Below, piece after piece: positions 45,397 to 56,690 of a stretch of 64,000 nucleotides of DNA. The DNA comes from Enoplolaimus lenunculus. Its lineage: Eukaryota; Nematoda; Enoplea; Enoplida; Thoracostomopsidae. Each line of letters starts with the position of its first letter. The stretch's first letter is position 1. Both the position numbers and the translations under genes were made by a program. The stretch covers positions 1 to 64,000 of the forward strand of contig JASANG010003851.1 of the NCBI GenBank assembly GCA_030248215.1. Direction: 5' to 3'. The notes beneath the pieces are model-generated. The model was not told the DNA's origin. It saw nothing but the letters and a program-made list of their open reading frames with translations, and did no database searches.

Positions 45397-45650
45397 ATTA
45401 ATGTGGCTATGATCTTATTAAAAACACAAAAGCCACGTATCAATGGAGTACGTTTGGACTGCAAGATACACTCATTGTTAACCAATTTGTAAGTTCAAAC
45501 AAAGAAGTGGCTCCAATTCATTGTGTTAACGACAGCCGAATTACAGCTGCAACCATCGGCAAGGGAGCAGTTGAAATATATAATTCAATGTCTGCCTCGA
45601 CGAACCTTTGTGGTAAAACGTTTGAATGAATTGCAGCAAGTAATATGTGG
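45397..45650 (+). pseudogene. decayed transposase fragment, possibly Mutator-like
   Basis: One plus frame reads YQWSTFGLQDTLIVNQFVSS, then SRITAATIGKGAVEIYNSMS and NLCGKTFE before a TGA; the same theme resumes in another frame as RLNELQQ. The order basic residue, IGKG, then a Cys/Met-rich helix and K-x-F/Y is what I recall from the IGKG region of Mutator-like transposases found in many invertebrate repeats. It is short, has no start and is shifted at least once. Splice-like sites nearby (TTTCAG at 45391-45396, TTTGTAAGT at 45487) offer a different reading that I consider weaker. Confidence 0.35.
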
Positions 45651-46440
45651 AAACGCAGCATGGAGAAGATAATTGTTGTTATTTATATATTTGCCATTGC
45701 GAATGTTATTGAAATTACAAATGGTGGTACGCCAAGAACGGTAAATTTTCATCAGCCTTCGCATCAGCACCTCGTTTGCCGCCGGCCAGTAACTGCTTAT
45801 CCCAGAAAAATCTAAAAATGTGACATCATTTAATTTAGTATTTTGAATCATATTTAGATTTCGATTCTAAAACTTTTAGCTGAAATCTAACATTTTGCCT
45901 ACTGCTATCACTTCGGTCAATGTTAAGATTGATTCACTAATTGAAACCTACTTTGCTCGCATAGTTGTATTCTAAACAGCTCATATTGGCATAAAGCGCT
46001 GCAGATGATATTGTTTTCATTTCCTTTTAGAAAAATAGTGAAATCATTCACGGGAGTATAATATATAATATTTTTGACAGTAAAATAAAAGGAATATTAA
46101 TGTAATCAGATTAAGTCATCTATAAGATTTTATCACCGATTAAGGAGGATTTTGAAAAGAAAAAAGTTTATACTTAGATTCAATATAAATGAAGTTAGTT
46201 TAGCTTTGTTTGTTTGTTGTCTTACTACGTCCTTGTTTATTGTATATATATATAATAAATTTATACATAAAGCAGGCGTGTTTTGAGCGCTGGTTTGTTA
46301 CGCTGCATTCCTGCTTGTTTTGTTCCGGGACAGCTTTACGCTCATCAGCGTAACATGGGCCAATATTTTGATCATTAAACGTTTCGTCGTATAATTGCAT
46401 GAAGGATGAATGATCGGCAGTCAGACGCTGTGGGTATAGA
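45651..46440. other. unassigned AT-rich sequence
   Basis: No convincing gene or repeat family is seen. Confidence 0.3.
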
Positions 46441-46447
46441 GCACTGC

Positions 46448-46545
46448 CGGTGTTACAGGTGCATTTCCCTCCCGTGCATTTGTCCCCCGGAAAAATTAAC
46501 TTACGTGTATTTTTGCATTTTTCCGGGGGAAATCCACCTGTGACA
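46448..46545. mobile_element. 98-bp palindromic MITE
   Basis: GGTGTTACAGGTGCATTTCC and CCCCCGGAAAAAT are mirrored by ATTTTTCCGGGGG and GAAATCCACCTGTGACACC. It is almost all inverted repeat, and it abuts the TTAGGC-core MITE. Confidence 0.75.
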
Positions 46546-46965
46546 CCGGAACAGTAGTATAAGCATATTCCTAAGCCTAAGCGTATGGATGAGCCTATTC
46601 CTAAACCTAAAGCCCTATTTACACGTGCAAGTTTGTTGCTGCGAAAACTTGCACTTGCAGGTTTTGTCCGAAATCCCGTTCGAAAAATTTGCAGCTGCAA
46701 ATAATTTATTAAAAATCAAAACTGAGAATTTAGTTCACATGTGTGAATAACCATGCAAGTTCAATCAATTTATTCCATCAGGTTTCTCATTGGCTGATAA
46801 GAAAATGTAAGTTCTGCCTGCAATTCGCAGCTGCAGGTTCTCGCAGCAAAATCTTGCACGTGTAAATAAGGCTTAAGCCTAAGCAAAAAATTAGTCTAAA
46901 GCTTAAACTGACTCAATTATAGCCCCTCCTGAAAACGGTCCGGCCCTGTTCTATACATGGGCCTT
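46546..46965 (+). mobile_element. TTAGGC-core MITE split by a Harbinger-like MITE
   Basis: The left part is GGAACAGTAGTATAAGCATA, CCTAAGCCTAAGCG; the right part is TTAGTCTAAAGCTTAAAC and GGCCCTGTTCTATACATGGG. The break at 46611-46873 falls in the hexamer core. Confidence 0.8.
46611..46873. mobile_element. Harbinger-like MITE with TAA target duplication
   Basis: The 263-bp element has inverted ends AGCCCTATTTACACGTGCAA and TTGCACGTGTAAATAAGGCT with TAA on both sides (46608-46610, 46874-46876), fitting the 3-bp TWA target of PIF/Harbinger. GCTGCGAAAACTTGC and GCAAAATCTTGC extend the pairing. Confidence 0.75.
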
Positions 46966-47345
46966 CGACATCAACATAAATTTTTGTTATACCATAATAT
47001 GGTACGGACGAACAAAAGTCGAATATCATGTGATATTGCTATACAGAGCACGGGTACACAAGTTATTTCAGCATTATGGATGGGCATGGGATATCCGGAT
47101 ATGTATCCTAAATGAAACGTGTATACAGATATCCGGATATCCGAAATGCTTTTGTTTAAAAAATTTTTTGGAATTGCATGGTTTCACCACCAATGTAGCT
47201 GGAGCCGACGAAAAAAATTCTGTATCCAAGCCTCAGTCAGAATATTAAACCACAATCCGTTGCTATTTCGTCTGGATCAGTTTCGTGTTCTGCTTTTTTT
47301 ACGCTCGGACATTTAATAAAACTAGTGTGTCCTTTATTGAATTTC

Positions 47346-47450
47346 GGCCAATGTTACTTTTAGGGGCATAACAGAACATTAAACGTATCCTTAACCTGAG
47401 CAAAAATTGTAATAATAGAAACCTCTACGGCACTAAAAGTAACATTGGCC
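47346..47450. mobile_element. 105-bp hAT-like mini-MITE
   Basis: GGCCAATGTTACTTTTAG and CTAAAAGTAACATTGGCC are inverted ends. The flanks TGAATTTC and TGAGTTTC match at 7 of 8, as an 8-bp target duplication. Confidence 0.85.
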
Positions 47451-48175
47451 TGAGTTTCTTTAGAATTCGCTATACGGCTGGGTTTCGCACAGATCTAGCT
47501 TTATCCGTAATTCAGTGCAACGCTAATTTACCTCTGGTATGTTTTAGCGGTTTTATTTAACTCAAAGTTTTTCTGAGTTAACACTCCGACTATCCGAGAA
47601 TGATGATAGCAAGTTTACTGAGAACAGTATGATATAGACTACAGATGAACACCGGATATCCGTTCCGGGATAAGAAAAATGTCTAAGAACCCCTACCTTA
47701 CAATTTGTCCCCACTCCCCCCATAAATTTTTTGTGATAAAATGATATGGTCATTCATTACCTTACAATTTGTCCTCTCATCATAATACTTAAGTTATAAA
47801 ATAGGGTCCTACCTTACAATTTTCCCGCTAAAGAAAATTTTTGGAGAAAAATTGCGTTTCAAAATATTTACCATCCCGTCCATTTAGAAATTTCTAGATC
47901 CGCTGCTGAAAGCGCGACACCAGTATAAGTAACATGGACTGATGTTTGTACGACTTAGCGTAAGTGTATCTCAATCTGGTTCTTTGTTCTTGGAACTAAA
48001 ACGATTCAAGTATATATAGCTTTAGGGTAGGGTTATATTCGATAGCATCTCTATTGCAGTGGTATAATTAAGGCAAAGGACAAGCGAAATCAACTCAATT
48101 GTAAGTTGCAACTCAAGTATTTATTTAGTAGTCTGTAGCAATCTCCTAAACTGTATACCCAGGACTATTGAGGTA

Positions 48176-48608
48176 CTGTAGTGACTAGTCAGTGACCCGA
48201 ATAAGACGGGAGGCTGATATTTTTTGACCTCTCCAGAGTGTACCCCCTATTATTCAGTTACGGACTGTTATTATTTTTATCCCGTCCTTCGCCACACTTT
48301 GTTACACACATATATCCTGTATTGTAACTAACCCATAAATTGAATGTTTATTTGCCTTGTATCAAAAGCTTTAGCCATAATGCAAGGTTATTATTAGGAA
48401 CTTTGAAAACTTAAGTACGTTTCAAAGTTTTGAACTCACTTTTGTTTGGTTCTGGAGTCATTTATGCGCTACAATTAGGAATAATTGACATTTATGGACT
48501 CTAATTAGGGTATAGGGACTCTATGCGTTTACGGACTCTTATTAGGGATACGGACTCCTATTGATTGGGACTCAAAATGGGGACCCCCTCTTATTCTGGT
48601 CACTACAG
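48176..48608 (+). mobile_element. TA-target MITE, CTGTAGTGACCC family, fullest copy
   Basis: The 433-bp copy has CTGTAGTGACTAGTCAGTGA at the left (a small local duplication of AGTGAC) and CTTATTCTGGTCACTACAG at the right, with TA at both sides. It provides the intact middle by which the interrupted copy at 2287-2817 can be judged. Confidence 0.85.
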
Positions 48609-49011
48609 TACTGGCATAATAAATACCGATTTTTAGAATTATATATTTTATGCTCATATCAATTTGCTTGAGAGTCAGGGCACTTCCTTTAGAGCAACAA
48701 GTTAATACAAGTGCTTAAGAAACGAAAATTGAGGTTCGGAAACTCAAAAAACAAAATCCAGTTTCGATATCCGAAATAGAAAATTTCATTTCGGATATCC
48801 GGATATCAAGAATTGCCGGATATACGGATATGAAAAAATATCCGATGCCCATCACTACTCAACATGCAATGTTCGAATGTCACGTGACACTATCAGACAT
48901 ATTGATGAATATCATACGATATTCCAAGTTAACAGCATAATATGATAAGATATTTAATAAGAGGGATTTGGAGCATCATGTGATATGTTGTTTAAAAGTA
49001 TCAAGACAATC

Positions 49012-49150
49012 CGCCAAAATTTGAATATTTCCGCCAAAATTTGAATTTTCGTGCCAAAATTTGAATTTCGTGCCAAAATTTGAATTTTCCGCCAAAAATA
49101 TAATTTTCCCGCCAAACTTTGAATTTTCCCGCTAAAATTTAATTTCCCAC
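49012..49150 (+). repeat. CGCCAAAATTTGAATTTTC tandem repeat, about 7 copies
   Basis: A unit of about 20 bp with small changes (CGTGCC, CGCTAA) forms a short minisatellite. Confidence 0.9.
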
Positions 49151-49233
49151 CATACTATAGTATTTTTATTTACTAACCTCACATATCTGTAGTATATAAT
49201 ATTACATCATAGGCAACCCGAGCTATGTATATG

Positions 49234-49419
49234 CACTGTAAAAATGGGGAGTCAAATTGAAACTGAGTCAAACTTTACTCCGCCAGAGTCAAATTGGACT
49301 CACCGAGCGGTTCCGTGAATCGAATTTGATTCTGGCGGAGTCAAATTTGACTCAGTTTGTGTAGTCAGGAAAAGCCTATTTCCGAGGGAGTCAATTTGAC
49401 TCCCCATTTTTTTACAGTG
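49234..49419. mobile_element. palindromic MITE, CACTGTAAAAATGGGGAGTC type
   Basis: The 186-bp element has inverted ends CACTGTAAAAATGGGGAGTC and GACTCCCCATTTTTTTACAG, and GAGTCAAATT words throughout, able to form one long hairpin. No clear target duplication is seen. The older copy is at 1794-1985. Confidence 0.85.
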
Positions 49420-49640
49420 TGCTAATTCAGCATACATATTAAAAATAATCATGATATTGACAGACGATGTAGGGAATATCGTATATATTGAAAGACAAAA
49501 CGCCACAGATACGTGATGCTAGCAGACAACCACGGTTTTTGGAATATCATATTGGTTACATCGTAGACAAATGTTACCCAATATATAGAACGTGACACAA
49601 CGTGACCCACCTGCACCATTGATAATGTGAACCCCGCATA

Positions 49641-50250
49641 AAATAGATTGGAATATCTTCTAGAAACGTAACGATATATACCACAAAAACGCTTGATAAT
49701 TTTAAAAATTTGTATATTGGCCGGACGGCTGCGTCAAAGCTTTCTTGGCCGCCGGCCGCCCAGTAGAAAAAGCGGTACCTGCACAGCACTACGGTGTAGG
49801 CAAAGCGAGCATAAGTTAGTTTGTTAAAGCTGTAAAGAAACTTTTTCAGAAATTAGTCTGAGGACCGATTAAAAGTGTTTGAAAAATGAAAGTATAACAG
49901 TATATTGGACTTCTGACATCGTTTCTGTAGCTGTGTGGGAAATTTATTCTATCAACAACAGGTGCGAAATGTCCGCCATATCGTTTAACCAGAATATAGC
50001 AAGCCCACAAATATAACTAACTATACCGTAGGACGCTGGATGTGCGAGGTCCACGCATTATAAAGTGTGAATGACATAAGATGGCGGTATACTTTTGCCG
50101 ACGTCTGGCGCCGTCCGTAACCGTACGGCCCTACCGCAAAACATTAATTTTGACATAACGTTGTGTAACAATTGATAAACAAACTTTCTAATTGGCGGAG
50201 CCATCTTTTACAAGATTTAAATATTTCTATCGCTTACAACATTTAGGTGC
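49641..50250. other. unassigned sequence
   Basis: No credible exon or repeat is seen. Confidence 0.3.
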
Positions 50251-50252
50251 TA

Positions 50253-50529
50253 CTGTAGTGACCCGAATAAGAGGAGTAATAAAAGATAGATTCTCTAAAT
50301 CCTAATTAGAGTCCGTATAACTTTGCATTATCGTTCAAGCTTTTGATTCAAGACCAATAAACGTTTACCTAATTTAACGGATAGTTGCAACATCGGATAT
50401 ATGTCAGTAACGAAGGGCGGCCAAGGGCGAGTTTAAACAATATAACAGTCAGTAACCGAATAACAGGATGGTACCCTGTGGAGAGGCCAAATAAATATCA
50501 GCACCCCCCTCTTATTCGGGTCACTACAG
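50253..50529 (-). mobile_element. TA-target MITE, CTGTAGTGACCC family, compact copy
   Basis: The 277-bp copy has perfectly inverted tips (CTGTAGTGACCCGAATAAGA at the left and its complement at the right) and TA on both sides. The GGCCTCTCCAGAGGG block is in the reverse sense relative to 48176-48608. Confidence 0.9.
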
Positions 50530-50751
50530 TAACTGTTAACAAGCCTCCTCTGCGTAATACGAACAATTCTAAAACAAAGCTTAAGCCAATAAACCCAAGC
50601 AAAAATAGTCCAAAATTTAAGCCTAAGCCTACTTTACTCAACTCAATTTCCGGTGGCAAACGTTTAATTTCACACACAAATTTGTATTTTGATACAAATA
50701 TTTTGTTGCACAGCGTATAAGTAAAGTAAATATTCAAATACTATATTTAAT

Positions 50752-52014
50752 ATGGGCAAATCAAGACGTTCGGTTGGTCTGCGAAGATGTCTCTTGTCAC
50801 TGGAGACGGCCCAAGAGAGTCGAAGGTCTGCTACATCAACACAGTAAGCAATTATTTCGCTCGTTCATTGAAAGATTTTTATCTGTTTATAATACGAACA
50901 GAGTCCAACTGTCATTGTGTTTTACTACAAATTCGATACAACGGTAAAAACAACAGCTGTTAGAAAACCTTAATTCCAGGGATTTCGAATTGTGTATAAC
51001 GAATTTAAAAGTATAATTTTTAGGTTTCCGTCTATATATGCAAGACTTCAATAAAATATGGCTGTATTTTGGTGGGTCATCAACTGAGTCAATTATTTCA
51101 AGAACAAGCCTAAACTTAACTCCGAACCAGTGTCTTTTTAAGGTGGAGAGCCATTCGAAGCTATTACTTCCGAGTTCTTTTTAAAACCAGTGGCGAAACC
51201 TAAGAGGGGTGGTTACCGAAACTTACAAGAGAGGGAATTACATATTAGGGGACAGTGTTTACGGGGGATTAACGCTTGGGATAGGATTTACGGGTTATTT
51301 ACAAGGGGGATCGAAGTCCTACTGAGCGAAACGCCAACCATATTTTTTGCGTTAAATTTATTAAACCTTAAAACAAAGTGTTATTTTTCAGCACATACTA
51401 AGGTTGGGCCTATGTATATGTGTATGTTTAATACATATATACATAAAATATGCTCAAATGTTACATATACTGACGTGGAGCAAGTCGATCAGTTTGCCGG
51501 ATTATAAACAGTTGAAACCTTCACGAGCGAAGCGAGGGAGAATACAGACGAAAGTTATTGGAAAAGTTCTAATTTGGAACCAAAAAATCCCTATTTTAAA
51601 ATTTCTTAAGCGGTTTCTATGACATGAGAGCCCCGTTTAGAGGGCATTGGGGACGCTTGACATGGCATTGGTTCGAACGATCTCGCTTAATAGTTTTAAT
51701 ATATTTAAGCGTTTGAAGACGCGTTCTTGTCTGTTCCGCACCAACGGGCCCCGGCTTTAAAATATAATTTTAGCTCGGCCCAGAACTGAAGTATGTATTA
51801 CAAAAATACCACTGCAGCACTACAAAATCGTTCTTGTTTTAGCTTATCACCAGTGGCAAGTGATGTTTCCGATGTTGCAAACGAACTTGTTGGAGATGAA
51901 TGGTTGCGTTATGTATGATTGCGTACTACTTTTATTATATACTATTGATGACTGTTTTTGCAGCAAAATTCAAACTTAAGCTTCGACATATTCTGGAAAT
52001 TTGACTTTAGTTGA
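50752..52014 (+). CDS. small three-exon gene model, family unknown
   Basis: Exon 50752-50843 starts at ATG (MGKSRRSVGLRRCLLSLETA) and ends at donor ACA|GTAAGC, phase 2. Exon 51843-51912 (acceptor TTGTTTTAG) reads LSPVASDVSDVANELVGDEW and ends phase 0 at GTATGA. Exon 51964-52014 (acceptor TGTTTTTGCAG) reads QNSNLSFDIFWKFDFS and stops at TGA. Phases match at both joins, and the second intron is 51 nt. The product of about 71 residues has a basic, Ser-rich start and an acidic, aromatic end. It could be a small protein, or the N-terminal part of a larger gene if an unseen donor is used before the stop; the kinase exon at 58186 needs entry phase 2, which this exon does not supply. Confidence 0.4.
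51000..51840. other. first intron of the small gene model
   Basis: A 105-codon frame at 51190-51507 has no recognisable motif and lies wholly in this intron; I do not call it a gene. Confidence 0.35.
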
Positions 52015-52264
52015 TGGGTCATCCAGTTATAATATACACAATATTGCAAGAAATTTTCAATCACCCCATTTGGAACACTGTCTAAGACAATATCCGGGCT
52101 TGCAACTTAGGATAATATCAATAGTTCGCTCAACGTATTCTACACGAATGGCGTCGGGACAAGACATATGGCGGGTTTACAGCATAACTGCAATAAATCA
52201 CTAATCAGTGTAGAGACATCCACCATGGTTATTGACCGGCCTGCAAAGAAGAACTGTTTCCACG

Positions 52265-52960
52265 CTGTAGAAAGGGGTGGACCAGAACAGGGAACGAGTG
52301 GATATCCGAAGCCGGATTACTGTCCGGCATAAACTGACATCTTATCTTGTTCGGATATCCGGTGTAACCCTATCGGATACCGGATGTTTACGGTTGTGTT
52401 TTCGACTATAAAAATACTTTTTACATTTGAAAATACTAGATATTTCTCTGCGTCTTCATTGCCGGAAAAGTCAAAAGCTTACGGTTTTTACATTAAAATG
52501 AAATGATTAATTTAAGTTAACAATTAATTTTATATTAATAAACATACCTTTGCACAACCCAAATACTTACAACAGTAAATAAATTTACTATATTTGGTTA
52601 ACATTCCGTTCGGGTTGCGGCAACAAATTTTCTATTTGGATTCGGTTCCAGTATCCGGTAAAATTCAATTAAGAAATATCTCAAGCGAAGTGAGCCAGCT
52701 ACGAACTAGGCGAATTATCCGTATTCAACTTTCTCCGGGATTCCGGTTGCACCCTGCCTGTTACCGTATCCGGAATAACTTACCGTGTACCGGATATTCT
52801 TGATTGTGTTGTTGAATATCATTACACTGGTAGGGTGCAACCGGAATTCCGGTTTCGGTGATAATTCCGGTATTTTTTCACTAAAATTTTGCGGCATTTT
52901 CGGTATGGCAAATATTTCTTTCGAAAATTAAAGAAAAATTGGCGTATTATCCTATGTTAT
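52265..52960. mobile_element. GGATATCCGG / GGAATTCCGG MITE fragments
   Basis: Several tips crowd together: GGATATCCGGTGTAACCC near 52352-52370, CGGGATTCCGGTTGCACCCT near 52736-52755, and TAGGGTGCAACCGGAATTCC near 52831. Borders are unclear and no complete copy can be drawn. Confidence 0.45.
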
Positions 52961-53465
52961 TTTTCTAAAGTTGTCTCAGCGTGTTGCTAAAATTTTTAAT
53001 TTGTGTCGTCAAATAGTTGCATTAAAACATCAAAAACAAACCAAATTAACGCACGAAGCTTCGGGTAGCCAGGAGCAAGATTTCTATGTGAGATATAGAT
53101 AAGATGGAAAGCTGTAATCCTTCCTTTGAAAAAATAGTAATAATCGTTGTACATAGTGTTGTAATAGGTGTTTGATGTTCTAGTCGAGAACTACTTATAA
53201 ATAGCAGCATTATCCGAAGAAGTTGAAAAACTCATATAAAACGTTAAAAACAAAAAACTTACAAATTATAGAAGTTTGATAAAGTTACATTTGTCGTAGG
53301 CCAATCTGCTATTCAGGCCAATCATATGAACACAATAGTGTTGATATATATGGTTCGCGCTTCTCAAGTGCGTATTTTCAGTTTAGTTTGCATGTTGGTA
53401 ATCAAGTAATATCAGACCTATTTCGTTTAAATTTTGTACACTGGTATCCTGGTCCGTCGGGAATA
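52961..53465. other. unassigned sequence
   Basis: No gene is seen. It includes degraded MITE-core phrases (CGTATTATCCTATGTTATTT, also near 30800). Confidence 0.3.
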
Positions 53466-54532
53466 TCTGCGCCAAAGGATTTGTCAAACGAGCGTGGCCT
53501 TCAGTAGTTACGGTCAAAAAACTCCTTACAGAAAGTGCACGAAATTTTCCATTTTGGTTCAGCACTTTTTACCCGTTTAACTAAGTAATTTTATACGATT
53601 ATAACTCTATAGGTACACTTTATAGGGCTTTACTGTCGGGTTCATCCCAACGGTTGGTTTTACCCCAACGAATTGTTTCACCTCAACAATTGGTTTCACA
53701 CCAACGATTGGTTTGACCCCAACGGTCGGTTTCACCCCAATGATTGGTTTCACCCCAACGGTTGGTTTCACCCCAACGGTTGGTTTCACTCCAACGGTTG
53801 GTTTCACCCCAACGGTTGGTTCCACCCCAATGCATGGTTCCACCCCAACGCTTGGTTTCACCCCAACGGTTCGTTTCACCCACGCTATTGGTTTACCTCA
53901 ACGGATGGTTTCACACCAACGGTTGATTTTACCCCAACGGTTGGTTCCACCCCAACGGTTAGTATACCTCAATTGATGGTTTCACCCGAACGGTTGATTT
54001 TACCCCAACGGTTGGTTTCATCACAACGGTTAGTTTCACCCCAACGGTTGGTTTCATCCCAACGGTTGGTGTCACCCCAACGGTTGGTTCCACCACAACG
54101 GTTGGTTTCCCCCAACGGTTGGTTTCACCCCAACGGTTGGTTTCATCCCAACGGTTAGTTTACCTCAACGGATGGTTTCACCCGAACGGTTGATTTTACC
54201 CCAACGGTTGGTTTCATCACAACGGTTAGTTTCACCCCAACGGTTGGTTTCATCCCAACGGTTGGTTTCACCCCCCCCGCTTGGTTTCACTCCACCGGTT
54301 GGTTTACCTTAATGGATGGTTTCACTCCAACGGTTGATTTTACCACAACGGTTCGTTTCATCCGCACTATTGGTTTACCTCAACGGATGGTTTCACACCA
54401 ACGGTTGATTTTACCCCTACGGTCGGTTTCACCCCAATGATTGGTTTCACCCCAACGGTTGGTTTCACCCCAACGGTTGGTTTCACCCCAACGGTTTGTT
54501 TCACCCCAACGGTTGGTTTCCCCCCAACGGTT
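53466..54532 (+). repeat. first unit of a 1.07-kb tandem duplication with 18-bp minisatellite
   Basis: A 175-bp leader (GCCAAAGGATTTGTCAAACG to GGGCTTTACTG) is followed from about 53640 by some 50 copies of an 18-bp unit, CCAACGGTTGGTTTCACC. The unit keeps the frame, so frames read FTPTVG or VGVKPT over and over; I see no flanking splice sites or domain and do not call a protein. Confidence 0.9.
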
Positions 54533-55010
54533 CTGTGCCAAAGGATTTGCCAAACGAGCGTGGCCTTCAGTAGTTACGGTCAAAAAACTCCTTACATAAA
54601 GTGCACGAAATTTTCCTTTTTGGTTCAGCACTTTTTACCCGTTAGCTAAGTAATTTTATACGATTATAACTCTATAGGTACATTTTATAGGGCTTTGCGG
54701 ACGGGTTCATCCCAATGTTTGGTTTTATCCTAACGAATGGTTTCACCCCAACGGTTGCTTTCACCCCAACGGTTGGTTCCCCCCAACGGTTGGTTTGACC
54801 CCAACGGTTGATTTCACCCCAACGCTTGGTTTCACTTCACCGGTTGGTTTACCTTAATGGATGGTTTCACTCCAACGGTTGATTTTACCACAACGGTTGG
54901 TTTCATCACAACGGTTAGTTTCAACCCAACGGTTAGTTTCACCCCAACGGTTAGTTTCACCCCAACGGTTGGTTTCACCCCAACGGTTGGTTTCATATCG
55001 CTCCCACCCT
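54533..55010 (+). repeat. second unit of the tandem duplication
   Basis: The leader recurs at 54533-54712 with few changes (GCCAAAGGATTTGCCAAACG), then about 16 copies of the 18-bp unit end near 55005. Confidence 0.9.
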
Positions 55011-56690
55011 GCTCGAAAATTTTTTTGCAAAAATTTTCCTTCAAATCCGTCCCTTTTTGTCAAGCCTTGATTTGTCCAAATTTTCGCTAACTTTTCCGAT
55101 TTCTTGCGGCCTAGCCCCAAGTATCCGAAAGTTTAGCGGCTCTTTCAATCCCTTGATACTCTACGACCGTTTTTGCTAGCCGCTATACAGCGCCAAGCCC
55201 AAAAATCCGTTTTGCCTTCTCAAAATTCCTGTCGCCGATTCTTTCCAGTTAGCTACCCGCCGAAAGTGGCCGGTTGAGTATCCTGAATCGCTCCAAGTTC
55301 TGATTTCCCGGAAAGTTTTGATTGCCAGTTACTCAATGGAGTCCCTGGCACCTGATACAATCCTTTGCAGTCCGATTTACAGCTCTTCGCCCTTTTATTT
55401 TTCCAAGTTTTCGTAAAAATTTGCACCAACCGTTTTTTTCGATATTTTTCGCCCTGTACTTTTGATACAGCGCGCCTCTGGTTCTCAAATTTGACAGAGA
55501 TACGTACGAACGTCACAGTTCCTAAGTATATTAATGTCGCCCGTCTCTGTTCCTTTTTCCCGATTTTCACAATTTCCCTCACGAGGTCACTGGCACCGAA
55601 CCCCGCAGGGACCTGTACAATTTCCTGATTTCTTGCGGCCTAAGCCCCAAGTCCACAATCCGTTTTGCTAAACCGTTTACGCTGATCACGCCTGTATTGT
55701 CTGTTACCCGTTTCAAGTACCAGACACCTGTGCCAGTCCAAAATCCAACACCGGTAAATTTGACAGTTGATAGTTACCGTCACCTAAAGGTAGCTAACTA
55801 AATCTACCCAGCTATACTGTCAAATTTCCAAAATCCTTTCTCCTTTTTCAACAGCCGGTTCGCTCACAATCCTGTTACAGATTCTGAGCCCACAAAACCT
55901 TTTCCGATACCTTTTTACTCCTTTTATCCCCAACAAATTCCATTTCCCCAAAAATTTTCCATTTTCTCGACCACACTTACCAAACCAGCATTGAAACCAT
56001 AGTGGTCACCATCTGAATAGTTCGTGATTTCGGATGCTCAATGAAACCACCAACTCCGCGGTCAGGTCCGTATTTCAATGACGCTAGATCGCTCTGGTTC
56101 AGTAATGCAGTCAGTTTCCCCTTTTATTCCACCCAACACCGTTATAAAGCTATACGAGTAACGCACGAGTACCGATACAATACAAGTAATATGCTTATGC
56201 TACCGACGTTATATTCACGAATGTGCCGAAAGTTCCTTTGTTAGGTGCTTTCTGCACGTCAACTACGATGCCTTAACTCTGTATTCCACTAAGTCACAAG
56301 CTCACACCGTACAAGACAAAATGTAAACTCAAACGTGACAAACTCCGGATACTCCGTAAACCCCAGATAACCGTCCAAAATTTCCCAAGAAATCCCCAGA
56401 AAAACAGCCGAAACTAGCCCCGCTAGAATCGACAAAACCCCAGAAACTCCCAAATATATCCCCAAGAACCCCGTTAACACATTCCCCAATATCCCCGGTT
56501 TCCCCTGATACTGCCCGAAGGCTCCGCGCTATGCGCTTTATTTGCTGATTCCCTTACGCCGATTTCACCGTAGGCTCACATTGAGCTACCGTGACTGTTA
56601 CTCAAGTACTATTCCAATAAGTTTAAGTTTCCCGAATGCCTATGCCAATCAAGCAATGCAAATAATATCCGCCAAACTGTAAAAGCAACA
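55011..56690. other. pyrimidine-rich unassigned region
   Basis: The sequence differs from its AT-rich surroundings: GC-richer, long C/T-biased runs, and a direct repeat GATTTCTTGCGGCCTA with GCCCCAAGT at 55098 and 55628. Frames of up to 109 codons (minus, 55253-55582) lack motifs. It may be part of an unknown element; I cannot place it. Confidence 0.4.

Larger units (their letters stand above)
47085..48860. mobile_element. GATATCCGGATATCC-type element with nested MITEs
   Basis: The left end GATGGGCATGGGATATCCGG and the right end CATATCCG, TATCCGATGCCCATC are inverted. GGATATCCGGATATC words cluster at both ends. The 1.8-kb span includes the elements at 47346-47450 and 48176-48608. No transposase frame is seen. 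Confidence 0.65.
48870..49640. mobile_element. ATATCATATGATATTC-type MITE, decayed
   Basis: Repeated GAATATCATACGATATTC-like words at the left and the right end GTGAACCCCGCAT at about 49629 match the copies at 57120-57425 and 60432-61113. Two other repeats (49012, 49234) lie within the span. Confidence 0.5.

Noticed and set aside
51190-51507. 105-codon frame as a gene
   Set aside because: Lies within an intron of a better-supported gene model, and no domain or conserved motif is recognised.
53607-54158. VGVKPT and FHPNGW repeat proteins
   Set aside because: The 18-bp unit keeps every frame in register, and open frames on both strands are expected by unit length alone. There are no splice sites or flanking domains.
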